Below are positions 55,901-63,913 of a DNA stretch of 64,000 nt, in pieces. This DNA comes from Methanobacteriota archaeon (lineage in GTDB: Archaea > Halobacteriota > Methanosarcinia > Methanosarcinales > Methanosarcinaceae), in the NCBI GenBank assembly GCA_023399215.1, contig JAEWQJ010000020.1:1-64000 (forward strand). The letters are read 5' to 3'. The stretch's first letter is position 1. Each line of letters begins with the position of its first letter. A program made the position numbers and the translations under genes. The notes below the pieces were generated by a model. That model was given only the letters and a program-made list of their open reading frames with translations. It did no database searches and was not told the origin of the DNA.

Positions 55901-55995
55901 TGGCGTTCCCGTTTGTCAAGATTGACATATTCCCCAAAGAGTTCGGAGATTTCTTTTTTCTGAGCTTCTGAAAGTTCCACTACACGACTTGTCAT
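52948..55995 (-). CDS. FAD-linked oxidoreductase with Fe-S and CCG domains
   Basis: About 1015 residues. The N-terminal FAD_binding_4 domain (about 40-230) has VVPRAGASSGYGGVIPTKGG; the FAD-oxidase C-terminal domain follows to about 480. Ferredoxin-type clusters come next (CSQCGYCVSECD, CTTCQMCNSRC), then two CCG domains (CTASFVEK..., CCGIP; HDSCHIG..., HCCGSVV). This order resembles D-lactate/glycolate-type dehydrogenases fused to GlpC. A roughly 100-residue tail is rich in Met and Pro (MAAMPAPLQAMMKMVKYVPG, then repeated MPxLMP-like motifs) and is not part of the usual family. Oxidises a 2-hydroxy acid or related donor; substrate unknown. Starts at the ATG giving MTSRVVELSEAQKK; the longer frame upstream lacks support. 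Confidence 0.88.
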   Translation of the reverse strand: MTSRVVELSEAQKKEISELFGEYVNLDKRERHYYNHDMGALPSLIKKVIGNTNPAAVVKIRTEEDAVKLLKFANRHKIPVVPRAGASSGYGGVIPTKGGIVADVTLLNKIISVDPEKQKAVVQSGIIWEKLERKLKEKGLSLQAIPSSAPASTVGGWLSQSGAGYGSYEFGWGHESMEKARVVLPTGEIREFSGPELKKLIGTMGTIGIITEITLKVQKFEERKAVSASFPSASALKKAVEDIKRKNIPLWSISFLNPEWADMKNKAPRKLHYEEVVDKDRPMLPVSYVSTFMYPASRNVSGLKEAIEGAGGTILPEEIAKYETEEWFKSMKVKRLGPSFIPAEVLVPLEKMDKAFEEMGKKIKLPVLTEGMVINDGYVVLLCFMRHSERSVLFNTAFALSLSILKIAEDNGGRAYASGIFFASKRKSVFGERLAEIEALRKEIDPNGIMNPETLEGRSLLNTAVSMGSTFEPFGRIIGNMSGIGKVSFKDEKEIPAEVAELAYSCSQCGYCVSECDQYYGRGWESQSPRGKWFFIKEYLAGREKLDQRQTNTFLGCTTCQMCNSRCELDMPIEDAWMTMRKKLVIEEKKMTFPPFEIMAASLLKERNIWANYRKDRDKWIPEDIRAKMKDKADYAYFAGCTASFVEKDVAVGAVRMLDDAGVEFTGLFDKESCCGIPMLVAGRWDVFEKTMRMNIANMKKKGVKTVITSCPACWLMWHTVYPQWAKKLGIEYGLEAKHYSEVLADRLDVLKPKFKQPLDKVVTWHDSCHIGRAGGKVYEPPRELLKAIPGIKFRELEYNRERAHCCGSVVSLIAEPPVAYKLGDMRLQEAIDVKADIVAALCPCCVFQFRVAAKENNLDIEIQDLGALVARSLGYNLPDSTAYTLESWAPFEKMIALMQPENMTELMVELMPQMMAAMPAPLQAMMKMVKYVPGMDALMKPMMPIMMPKLMPSVMPKVMPDMLKAVEKKVPMPDYMREQLPVLMPKAMDNLMPNMLPELIPLLTPRMIEYIKTH

Positions 55996-56207
55996 GTTTT
56001 TTCTCCTTTTTTCTCTTAATCTAGCTAATTTGTAGACACTTTCCAGTATGCACATTTTTTATGCTAAAGTCTAATTCCGGAAGTGTTTTCCGGCTCCCCT
56101 GTATTTTACTATATAAGTGGTGATAATAATACTTATTATATTTGTCCAGGGCCATTCCGTTTTTCTATTTCTATAAATAAACAATAAAAATTAATAAACA
56201 TTAAATT

Positions 56208-56825
56208 TCAAAATTTCAGGGCATCTTTAGGACAGGCATCCACACAGCGCCCACATTTAATACAGTCGGGGTTTGCAGCATCCTTAGTGATTTTGAGCTG
56301 CATGGGGCAGACTTTTTCACATTTCTTACAGTTAATACATTTTTCCTTTTCGATTTTAAGAGGATACTTTTTACCACCAAGCAGGCGTTGAGCTGTTCCC
56401 ATAGGACAGAAGGAACACCAGGTTCTTGGGCTCAGGTAACTGCCAAGAAGGGTTGCTATTGCAGTTGTTACCAGGCACATCATCACAAACACCATGCCGA
56501 TTTTCTCGAAAGTATTGAGACTCTCAATAGCGTTTGATATTCTGTATCCCATAAATCCCATTAGCAGGAAAAATATTGGCAGGCGGATCCACAGGGAACG
56601 CAGAGTGGCAGGTATTTTCTTTTTCCTTGAAATCTTGCTGATCCAGAAATCAACAAAACTTCCCCTAGGGCAGAGGTTTCCGCAGAACCATCTGCCTCTG
56701 AAAGGACTGATCAGGAAGAGTGCTGCAAAAACCAGTAGCAGGAAGTAACCAAGTACTGGATACCAGAGCCCTCCTATGGAAACGATAAGAACTATAACTC
56801 CCAGGTAAGGTGTTATTTTAAGCAA
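56208..56825 (-). CDS. NapH-like membrane ferredoxin
   Basis: About 205 residues with four or five helices, a cysteine pair GRWFCGNLCPRGSF and WCSFCPMGTA on the cytoplasmic loops, and C-terminal 2[4Fe-4S] ferredoxin motifs CINCKKCEKVCP and CIKCGRCVDACP. This is the architecture of NapH/MauN-type quinol or redox proteins. It starts six bases after the regulator stop, so the two form an operon, and the FAD/Fe-S oxidoreductase gene follows downstream on the same strand. Confidence 0.88.
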   Translation of the reverse strand: MLKITPYLGVIVLIVSIGGLWYPVLGYFLLLVFAALFLISPFRGRWFCGNLCPRGSFVDFWISKISRKKKIPATLRSLWIRLPIFFLLMGFMGYRISNAIESLNTFEKIGMVFVMMCLVTTAIATLLGSYLSPRTWCSFCPMGTAQRLLGGKKYPLKIEKEKCINCKKCEKVCPMQLKITKDAANPDCIKCGRCVDACPKDALKF

Positions 56826-56831
56826 AGCGAA

Positions 56832-57191
56832 TCAAACTCCGTTTCCCCATTTTTCAAGTTCCTGTCCGAGCCGGTCAGCCCAGGAATTCACCACGGTCAT
56901 GATGATATTTTTTATTTTAGCCCTTGAGTTGACCTTATACTTGAAAACATAGCCTCCTCCGTCCAGGTTCTGCTGCGACCTTTGCAGAATTTCTTTTTCG
57001 TGTAGTTTTTTGACGGAGCGCTGGATTGTGGAAATATCCAGTTTCAAGACTTTTGAAAGAGACTCCGTGTCAACCCACTGCTCTTTCTCATTTAAAAAGT
57101 ATTTCATAACCTTAAGGTCAGCCTTTGTAAGGTTAAGGGCACACTTGATCACGTCTTCGATTTTGAACTCTTTACAGGCAAAGTCTATCAT
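56832..57191 (-). CDS. Winged-helix transcriptional regulator (TrmB/MarR-like)
   Basis: About 119 residues. The DNA-binding part (about 20-75) reads TKADLKVMKYFLNEKEQWVD then DISTIQRSVKKLHEKEILQR; a C-terminal helix with WADRLGQELEKW probably dimerises. It is co-transcribed with the NapH-like gene. Three AGTACTGT sites lie just upstream, two on either side of the TATA-like ATATATATAC, so autoregulation is likely. Ligand unknown. Confidence 0.85.
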   Translation of the reverse strand: MIDFACKEFKIEDVIKCALNLTKADLKVMKYFLNEKEQWVDTESLSKVLKLDISTIQRSVKKLHEKEILQRSQQNLDGGGYVFKYKVNSRAKIKNIIMTVVNSWADRLGQELEKWGNGV

Positions 57192-57205
57192 TTCAATCCC
57201 TCTAA

Positions 57206-57290
57206 AGTACTACAGTACTGTAATATTCTAGCCGTAGTATATATATGATGTCAAGTACTGTATTGTCCAGCCAAAAATAGGAAGTACTGT
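57206..57290. promoter_or_regulatory. Operator cluster of AGTACTGT sites
   Basis: AGTACTGT occurs at 57214-57221, 57254-57261 and 57283-57290, plus a half-site AGTACT at 57206-57211. The first copy sits in a palindrome (ACAGTACTGT). Spacing 40 and 29 bases is near four and three DNA turns. A minus-strand TATA-like ATATATATAC at about 57236-57245 lies between copies 1 and 2. Confidence 0.65.
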
Positions 57291-57758
57291 GATTTTTAAT
57301 GTATTTTTACCTTGCCGTCTTGCAGAAAAACTAAAAGTGTTTCGCACGGAAAATAAGAAGGAGAATGCAAGTAAAGCAGAGTGTAGTAAAGCCTCTTCTT
57401 TGTGTCTTTATAAAATGAGATGTTTGTCTAATGACTTTGATATCTTATTCATTTATGGCCTTCACGGAAACATTTTTATACTTCTTTTTTTAATTTGCGA
57501 ACTGAGGTTTAATGAGCAGATTAAACTTTAAGGCTTTCTTTTTCATAGGAAAACCCTATTCTCATAGTGTTCAGCTCATTAAAGCCCACAAACACTCAAC
57601 AAAAGACCGGCAGGTTTCTCCTTTTTCCCTGCCGGTTTCACACACCCGGTTCCAGAATATCCTGGTTTGGAGAAGTTGTATCCATATTTAGTTTTTCTAT
57701 ACCCCTTATTTCCCCTTATCCTATATCACTGTTCAAGCTTTATTATCTTAAATTATAT

Positions 57759-57956
57759 GACTCTGTTCCAAAATCTAGTGATTTTTGCATTTCTTGATTG
57801 AAAATCTGAATTAGCAAGAAGAATCCAGTTTTCATAAAAATTGATATTCGATGTCTACAGACTTCAATCCCGAAGTTGTATCGCAAGGATTGTGGCCAAC
57901 TACACAATCTAGTAATTTTGAATTTTACATTTCTCACTAGATTTTGGAACTGAGTC
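57759..57956. mobile_element. 198-bp MITE with 8-bp target duplication
   Basis: Left end GACTCTGTTCCAAAATCTAG; right end on the opposite strand GACTCAGTTCCAAAATCTAG, identical but for one base over about 23 bases. AATTATAT flanks it at 57751-57758 and again at 57957-57964, a clean 8-bp target duplication. A 71-codon frame on the minus strand does not look like a transposase. Terminal sequence and 8-bp duplication resemble IS6-family ends; that family link is inference. Confidence 0.8.
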
Positions 57957-58002
57957 AATTATATCTGTTTTGGATTCTATTCGGGATTATATTCATTTTG
58001 AA

Positions 58003-59226
58003 TTACATTCCAAAGGCTGTCTGTGTAATTGTATTTTCAATTTCTTTTTTCAGTTCCTCTGGAATTCCCCGTATTCCTACATCCAGGAACCCGCGCACGA
58101 TCATGCCTACAGCTTCATCTTCGGTAAGGCCGCGGGCCATAAGGTACTCAACCTGGTCTTTAGCAATTTTTCCAACGGCGGCCTCGTGAGTAAGTTCCAC
58201 ATCATCTACGTTTGCTTCAAGGATGGGGATTGCAAGCTGGCTTCCTTTATCGGTAAGGACAAGCCCTTTGCATTCAAGATGCCCTTTTGCTCCCTTTGCA
58301 TTGCCTATCATTTCTCCTCTTGCAATTACTCTCCCGCCGATTGTAATAGTCCTGGATATAAGTTCAGCCTTCGTGCCAGGCGCATTGAAAACCGCCCTGC
58401 TTCCGAGATCCAGTTCAGAACCTGAATGGGCAATGGCTATAGTATTTAGCCTGGTAACTGCTCCTTCTCCTTCAAGTTTGACAGTCGGATATGTCTGTAC
58501 AGAACGGACAGGTTTCAGGCAGATGTAATTGCTTACGTAGGTTCCTCCTTCTTCTACTTTGATTACTGTCCTTGGCCTGACCCCTATCTGCTCAGCCCAG
58601 TTGTGAATCATTGTGAAGTTCAGGGTAGCTCCTTTTTTTACATACATTTCGGAAATTCCCAGGTGCAAACCTTCTTCCACTCCCTTTTTAGCTGTGCAGC
58701 CTGTAATTATGTCAAGACTGGCGCCTTCTTCTACTATCACAATGTTATGTACAGTCTGGAAAATTTTATCTCTGCCAAGCAAAAGACAGGTCTGAACTGG
58801 CAGGGAAGATTTCTTTCCAGCAGGCACCCGGATAAAGTACCCGTCCGCATTTTCAAGGTAAGTTTTTGCGGTGTATTTGTCAGTATCAACAGATACAAGC
58901 TTCCAGGAATACTCTTTAAGCCATTCATATTTTTCCAGGGCTTTCTGGGTGGACATCAGTTCTACATTTTTGTCTTTCAGGGAAGAATGCGATACTGCAT
59001 TATCAAGCACTATCAGACTGCCGGATCGTCCTTCTTCGCTAGGTACGACTCCTACCTGGAGTAAGGTTTTTTTGCTTTCCTCGTCAAGGGTCTGGAGATC
59101 TTCTATAGGCCTGCTAATCTTGGAACCTTCCTCAAACTTTTCCAGCTCAAAATCCTCTCCGAAGGCTGCCTTTTTCTCGGCTGCCTTTTCAGCCAGCTTT
59201 TTCAGGTTCACTTCATCAGTCTGCAT
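58003..59226 (-). CDS. sufB: SufB-type Fe-S cluster scaffold protein
   Basis: Part of the minimal archaeal SUF system for iron-sulfur cluster assembly. About 407 residues with a beta-helix core: GTYVSNYICLKPVRSVQTYP, GSRAVFNAPGTKAELISRTI, ARGEMIGNAKGAKGHLECKG, and the C-terminal GLTEDEAVGMIVRGFLDVGI. Starts MQTDEVNLKKLAEKA; an ATG three codons upstream is possible. Overlaps the 3' end of sufC by 19 bases, so the pair is translationally coupled. Confidence 0.9.
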   Translation of the reverse strand: MQTDEVNLKKLAEKAAEKKAAFGEDFELEKFEEGSKISRPIEDLQTLDEESKKTLLQVGVVPSEEGRSGSLIVLDNAVSHSSLKDKNVELMSTQKALEKYEWLKEYSWKLVSVDTDKYTAKTYLENADGYFIRVPAGKKSSLPVQTCLLLGRDKIFQTVHNIVIVEEGASLDIITGCTAKKGVEEGLHLGISEMYVKKGATLNFTMIHNWAEQIGVRPRTVIKVEEGGTYVSNYICLKPVRSVQTYPTVKLEGEGAVTRLNTIAIAHSGSELDLGSRAVFNAPGTKAELISRTITIGGRVIARGEMIGNAKGAKGHLECKGLVLTDKGSQLAIPILEANVDDVELTHEAAVGKIAKDQVEYLMARGLTEDEAVGMIVRGFLDVGIRGIPEELKKEIENTITQTAFGM

Positions 59227-59951
59227 TTTATACACTCCTCATACCCTCTGCTCTTTATTTCTTCCAGCATCTTCAGGGGGTTTCCTGAACACATAACTGT
59301 CCCATTGCAAAGGATGTATCCCCTATCTGCTTTTACATAATCCAGAATCTGGCCTGTGTGGGTGATTATAAGGGCAGATTTACCTTTCTTGCAACTTTCG
59401 CCAGGACAGTTCAGCCCTTCTTCAAGTAGTTCTTTTATTGTCATTCCTACCTGTTCTATGCTTACGAGGTCGACTCCGGATTCCGGTTCGTCAAGCAGGT
59501 AAAGGCTCGGGTTCTGGGCTGCAAGCTGAAGAAGTTCTGAACGTTTGATTTCTCCTCCCGAAAAGCCCACATTCACATCCCTGTCCATAAAACGTTTCAT
59601 ATCCAGATTTCCGGCAAGCGCTTCTGGATCTTTAGCTCCTTTCGATAATACCTTTACAAGATCCCTCAATTTAATTCCGGTCATATCTGGAGGGCGCTGC
59701 ATCATAATTCCAAGTCCGAGGCGGGCTCGTTCATCTACTGACAGCCCGGTAATATCTTTCCCGTTAAACAGAATTCTGCCTTTCACAACTTTATATTCGC
59801 TGAAGCCCATGATCGTTCTCATCAGAGCTGACTTTCCGGCTCCATTTGGCCCAAAAAGAACATTGGTATATCCTTTTTTGACTTCGAGGTTCACGTCATG
59901 AAGCAAAATTTTTCCATTTACCTCTACAGTCAGATCCTCTATTTTTAGCAT
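59208..59951 (-). CDS. sufC: SufC ATPase
   Basis: ABC-type ATPase that drives SufB. About 247 residues: Walker A GPNGAGKSALMRTI, Q-loop region MMQRPPDMTG, signature FSGGEIKRSELLQ, Walker B LYLLDEPESGVD, H-loop ITHTG. Starts MLKIEDLTVEV. First gene of the sufCB operon. Confidence 0.94.
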   Translation of the reverse strand: MLKIEDLTVEVNGKILLHDVNLEVKKGYTNVLFGPNGAGKSALMRTIMGFSEYKVVKGRILFNGKDITGLSVDERARLGLGIMMQRPPDMTGIKLRDLVKVLSKGAKDPEALAGNLDMKRFMDRDVNVGFSGGEIKRSELLQLAAQNPSLYLLDEPESGVDLVSIEQVGMTIKELLEEGLNCPGESCKKGKSALIITHTGQILDYVKADRGYILCNGTVMCSGNPLKMLEEIKSRGYEECIKCRLMK

Positions 59952-60438
59952 CGACATTTTCTCCCTTTATTTCATTTTTAATATGGTTCCCCTCTGTTTT
60001 TTTGTTCATTTTAAAAAATAACACTCAAGATTAATTTATTCAAAGTTCACTTTATATGGCTGGAAAAACTCAAGAGTCGGACAATTTCGGCATATTTCCT
60101 CACTTTCAGTTATTTCCCACCAAATCCTATATTCTTTTTAGAGGACATTCTATTTCTAACTATAGATTCTTTATTAATTTTCTGTAACTTATATTCTTTA
60201 AAATTAAAATGTTAAAATCCAGAATTTAATAAAATGTATTTCAAATACAGGACTATAAAGTAAAATTCCTAAAATAGAAGTTTTTAATTTGTTTAGAATA
60301 TCTGGCTTTGTAAAAAACCTATCTAAATAGCTTTGACTGAGTCTGAAAATGAATGTGTAAAAGTATATCGGGTAATTCAGTTTAAGCAATTGTATATTCT
60401 GTATTTCAAAGAATTTCTACATAACCGAATATTTTGAT
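59952..60438. other. Spacer after the MBL gene
   Basis: AT-rich, no gene recognised. It holds the promoter of sufC near its left end, but no clear TATA box could be chosen. Confidence 0.4.
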
Positions 60439-61101
60439 TTATCCCAGGTCCATGCGCAGACCGACTTCGATCTCTACAAATTCTGCTGGAAAAATCTCTT
60501 TTATTTTTTCTCTATGGACGGTACAATGCCCTGCTGCAATGAGTTCCATTCCTTTCAGCCTTTCAAACTCCTCGTTATCGTGAAGCCCACCGAGAATTCC
60601 CTTTACTTTTCCATAACGACTGGCAGTATCCAGGATTGCGGCAAGTCCGGGGTGAGCACAGCCTGTAAGTACGTAAGATCCGTTTCCCGTATCCAGAATA
60701 AGCGCTTGCTCCTTTACCTTATCTCCAAGTTCCCCTGTACTCCTGATACCCCGAGAGATTTCCACAGGCTCTTTTATTTCGATAAGAATAGACCTTTTCT
60801 TAATTTCTCTTTTAAGATTCTCCGAAAAAGAAGCAGGAACATAGACCTCAAGCTTGGGATTTGCCTGAAGAACCTCAGGAAGGCCTCCTATATGGTCCCA
60901 GTGCTGGTGAGAGAGAATTAATTTTCCGATGTCTTCTGGATCAATGTTTAGCCTCTTCATATGTCTCAGGAGGAGAGGCCCATCCCATCCGGTGTCAAAA
61001 AGAAGGGTTTCACGACTTGTTTCAATAAGAACTGCAAAACCCCAGCTTCCTGTAAAACCATGACTTGCTTTGTTGTCATAGATGACAGTAAGCCTGAACA
61101 T
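60439..61101 (-). CDS. MBL-fold metallohydrolase
   Basis: About 220 residues with the metallo-beta-lactamase metal motif HQHWDHIGG (HxHxDH), LLFDTGWDGPLLL, GCAHPGL and GGLHDNEEF. Resembles the archaeal dihydropterin/methanopterin-type MBL subgroup (DHPS-like). It lies nine bases after the nrpR stop on the same strand, so they form an operon; whether it relates to nitrogen control is unknown. Confidence 0.85.
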   Translation of the reverse strand: MFRLTVIYDNKASHGFTGSWGFAVLIETSRETLLFDTGWDGPLLLRHMKRLNIDPEDIGKLILSHQHWDHIGGLPEVLQANPKLEVYVPASFSENLKREIKKRSILIEIKEPVEISRGIRSTGELGDKVKEQALILDTGNGSYVLTGCAHPGLAAILDTASRYGKVKGILGGLHDNEEFERLKGMELIAAGHCTVHREKIKEIFPAEFVEIEVGLRMDLG

Positions 61102-61110
61102 TAGGATTCC

Positions 61111-62091
61111 TCAGATTTCTTTCATGGTTTTATATTCCATAACAGTAGAAACAGGATTTGTCTCCATTTGAATTCCGGTCTCTTCAAGGGCGCAGATACC
61201 ATTAATGCCTCCTACGATTGCAATCCCGAACTTTCCGGTTTCAACGGGAGCTCCAAGTAAGATTTCACCAGCTTCCCCCGGAGGGAAATAACCCGCAAGG
61301 CCCACTTTTTCTACATTTTTCATAACTTCTCTAGCTTTGGCATGAGCCGAGGAGTTGATCTGTCGCATATTGGCAAGGATTTTGCCTTCCCCTTTTTCAA
61401 GCACGTCAAGGACAGAAGTGGTCTTTCTGCTCATGAAAATTTGTATAGGATCAATTGAAGTTCCACTGTAGGAAATCAAATCTGAAAATCGTGCAGGTTT
61501 TCGATTTTCTATCTGAAGAATTCCGCCGTAAGCAGGTTCCACAGGGATGCCTGCTTTGAGAAGGAGCCCGTCAAAAGCAACGCTGCAGACCGTAGCTATT
61601 CCAACTTTTCCGGGAGGCAGGGAAATCAGTTCTTCATCTTCTTCGATGATCCTCACTCTTGGGCTTATCATATACCCTTCGTGTGCAGTGTATGAAATCA
61701 ACTCAATGACAGTCTCTAAATCGTCCTTATCAAAGTATGAAATATTTACAGGCACTACTCCTTCATTGGTCTCGGGGTTATATGTTGTTCTGAAAGCCAT
61801 CTCTTCTATTCGGGATATTACGAAGCCAAACCGGTCTGCGATGAGGGCGTCATTCATCTCCCTTTCTCCAAGTTCGGTAAGTGTACGTCCTGCATACCCA
61901 TGTTTGCTTGTGAACCCTCTCTCGTCCAGGATCCTCAGATGGTAGCGGACAGCCCGCTCTCCTATATCATAGCCCCGGTTATTAAGTTCATCAGCTATTG
62001 CCCGGGCACCTATAGGCTTGTCACTTTCGTGAATTACCCTCATAATTTCAATGAGTTTTCGCTCAATTTGCGGATCCATCATGTTTAACAC
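61111..62091 (-). CDS. nrpR: NrpR transcriptional repressor (nitrogen regulation)
   Basis: Represses nitrogen-assimilation genes in methanogens; 2-oxoglutarate releases it (established for NrpR). About 326 residues: N-terminal winged helix (IERKLIEIMRVIHESDKPIG, then AVRYHLRILDERGFTSKHGY) and one NRD domain (RTTYNPETNEGVVPVNISYF, and GLAGYFPPGEAGEILLGAPV). With a single NRD this corresponds to the NrpRI form that pairs with an HTH-less NrpRII in Methanosarcina. An ATG four codons in (MDPQIERK) may be the true start. Confidence 0.92.
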   Translation of the reverse strand: MLNMMDPQIERKLIEIMRVIHESDKPIGARAIADELNNRGYDIGERAVRYHLRILDERGFTSKHGYAGRTLTELGEREMNDALIADRFGFVISRIEEMAFRTTYNPETNEGVVPVNISYFDKDDLETVIELISYTAHEGYMISPRVRIIEEDEELISLPPGKVGIATVCSVAFDGLLLKAGIPVEPAYGGILQIENRKPARFSDLISYSGTSIDPIQIFMSRKTTSVLDVLEKGEGKILANMRQINSSAHAKAREVMKNVEKVGLAGYFPPGEAGEILLGAPVETGKFGIAIVGGINGICALEETGIQMETNPVSTVMEYKTMKEI

Positions 62092-62698
62092 CGTTATGCT
62101 TTACAATAAAAATGAATTGCCTTTGATTGTGACAAAATTCTGTAATTCTCAAATAAGCTCTGAGTAAAGCCTGTTCTCTCCTGGCTTGCCCAAAACCGAT
62201 TTAGTTCTTATTTATATTCAATTATAGTAAATCTTTTCGTAGTTAATATATTTTATCTCCCAAGTTCCGTCACCCGAGTCCCGTCACCCGAGTCCCGTCT
62301 CGGGAGGACGGGGCCCTTTTCGCTTCGCTCAAGAGGGCTGAACTATGGGTAAGATAAATTGTTTCTCAATTTGCTGAAAAGGGCTGATTTACCTGCAACC
62401 TTTTTAAGAAAGTCTTGACCGCAAACCTTTTTTGAAAAAACTTGACCGCAAACCTTTTCAAAAAAGGTTTGATCGAAAACGTTGTTATTGTGTGATCAAC
62501 CGGTGCAACGGTTGCGCTCAAGAGGGCTGAATTATAATGATAGTGTTTTTAAATAAGCCATGAGGACAAACTTCTGGTCAAGAAAAGTTGATTTTTAACT
62601 CACTAAGGGCTGTTTTATCCTAATTTTATTTTGGTTATAGAATTAGGGGGTCTAAGTTACACTGGGTTATATAAAGTGTTTGTGTTTAGTTATATCCC
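62092..62698. other. Spacer with repeated palindromes
   Basis: Contains three CCCGTCACCCGAGT-like units at about 62268-62300 ending in a GC-rich hairpin, two repeats of AAGAGGGCTGAA with CGCTCAAGAGGG (62330, 62512), and AAACCTTTTT/AAAAAGGTTT palindromes at 62420-62475. These look like common Methanosarcina intergenic repeats. No gene. Confidence 0.45.
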
Positions 62699-63193
62699 TC
62701 ATACAATTTTTATAATTCCTGGTTGGGGGGAGTAAAGTTCTCCTGCTTCCAGGAGGTTTTTGAGAACTGTTTCGAATTTTTCCTAAGTTATTCCTTTTTC
62801 GAGAGCTTTCTGTCGAAGTCCTTCTTTCTCTATTTTTCCGCCAGTGGTGTTCAAAAGCTCGAGAATAGTTGATTTTGGGTCTTTTTTTACAGGGGTAAGA
62901 TTGGAAAGGCTTTTTTCTGGGAGTTTAAGTTTTTTTACTGGGGTTTCAGCTTCGAAGATTGAGGGTTCAGACTCTTTGGGAGGTGAGATTAGTGAAAAGT
63001 TTTCGTTGACTTTTCCGGAGATTTCAGCTTGAAGGCGAGTTCGAAAAAGCACTGCGTCTTCGAGATCTTCGGAAAAGTGGAATACCTTCAGTTTTCGGGT
63101 TTGCAGGAGAGCGCAGCAATGCTGGCATTTCAGGGTTTTTTTTCCTGTTTCTGTGATCTGGGCATGCTGTCGGCATTTCGGGCACACAATCAC
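62699..63193 (-). CDS. DUF5817-like zinc-ribbon/winged-helix protein with in-frame UAG
   Basis: The N-terminus is a zinc ribbon (CPKC near residue 4, and CQHC near 28) followed by LKVFHFSEDLEDAVLF, as in DUF5817. The C-terminal winged helix reads ILELLNTTGGKIEKEGLRQK, ALEKGIT, then UAG at 62783-62785, and continues in frame EKFETVLKNLLEAGELYSPQ, PGIIKIV to TGA at 62699. The part after UAG is needed to complete the winged helix, so UAG is probably read as pyrrolysine at residue 137 (164 residues total). GTG at 63193 is the start; conserved residues YA lie just before it. It follows the prenyltransferase gene by 45 bases. Confidence 0.8.
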
Positions 63194-63238
63194 TGCGTAG
63201 CGTAGATTTTTGCGCGTTTGTCCAAATTCCAGCTCAAC

Positions 63239-63913
63239 TCACCTTCCATATCTTCTCTTTCTTTTCTGAAAGTCCCTAATAGCTCTCATCAGATCGACCT
63301 TTCGTACATCTTTCCAGTTAACATCTGTAAAATAAAGTTCAGAATAAACTGACTGCCACACCAGAAAATCCGAAAGGTTCTGCCCTCCCGAACGGATCAT
63401 GATATCAGGCTCGTGGTTGACAAGGAGATGAGATTCGAGCATTTTTTCGTCTATCTCTTCAGGCCTGACAGTCCCTGCTTTAACTTCCTCAAGGATGGTC
63501 AGTACAGCCTTCATAATTTCATCTCTTCCCCCAAATCCCAGTGATACATATACAAGAAAATCATTTTCAGGAGCAGTGCTATTTACTTCTCCGTCAACGC
63601 CATATATTCTATAACCTGTGCCGGCAGGCAGATTAGAAAAGTTTTTTTCCAGCCTTGCTTTGAGCGTTGATGTGACTTCGGCTTTTAAAGCCGGATCAGT
63701 TTTCAGGATGTCTACATAGACGCTCACAATTTGGACCCTAAATTTTCTAAAAATAGTAAGTGTGGATATGAGCCTCTCGACCCCTTCAGGGTCAAAAAGG
63801 TCAGTTTCCTTGAGTATGATTGCTACATGCCTGGGACTATTTGAAAATTCCCTGGCTATTTGCCAGGTCAGGTACCTCTCATAGACCGGGTATGCAAAAG
63901 AAAGTAAATCCAT
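63239..63913 (-). CDS. uppS: cis-Prenyltransferase subunit lacking catalytic Asp (NgBR-like)
   Basis: About 224 residues of the UppS/DHDDS fold: PRHVAIILKETDLF stands where active enzymes have HVAIIMDGNRRWA, so the catalytic Asp is replaced (Lys35). The C-terminal half is typical: EPDIMIRSGGQNLSDFLVWQ, YSELYFTDVNW and the end RKRRYGR with an RxG motif. This combination, no Asp but RxG present, matches the non-catalytic NgBR-type subunit of heteromeric cis-prenyltransferases; such a heteromer has been reported in Methanosarcina mazei (from memory). It would need a catalytic partner encoded elsewhere to make glycosyl carrier lipid. Confidence 0.85.
   Translation of the reverse strand: MDLLSFAYPVYERYLTWQIAREFSNSPRHVAIILKETDLFDPEGVERLISTLTIFRKFRVQIVSVYVDILKTDPALKAEVTSTLKARLEKNFSNLPAGTGYRIYGVDGEVNSTAPENDFLVYVSLGFGGRDEIMKAVLTILEEVKAGTVRPEEIDEKMLESHLLVNHEPDIMIRSGGQNLSDFLVWQSVYSELYFTDVNWKDVRKVDLMRAIRDFQKRKRRYGR

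Larger units (their letters stand above)
57192..58002. other. Spacer with operators, hairpin and MITE
   Basis: Besides the operator cluster it holds a CCGGCAGG/CCTGCCGG hairpin at about 57607-57634 and the 198-bp element at 57759-57956. Small open frames here are not credible genes. Confidence 0.5.

Noticed and set aside
57743..57958. 71-codon frame as a possible transposase
   Set aside because: It spans the 198-bp MITE and has no transposase motif.
62092..62240. NrpR operator (GGAA-N6-TTCC) upstream of nrpR
   Set aside because: I looked for the motif in the spacer and did not find it.
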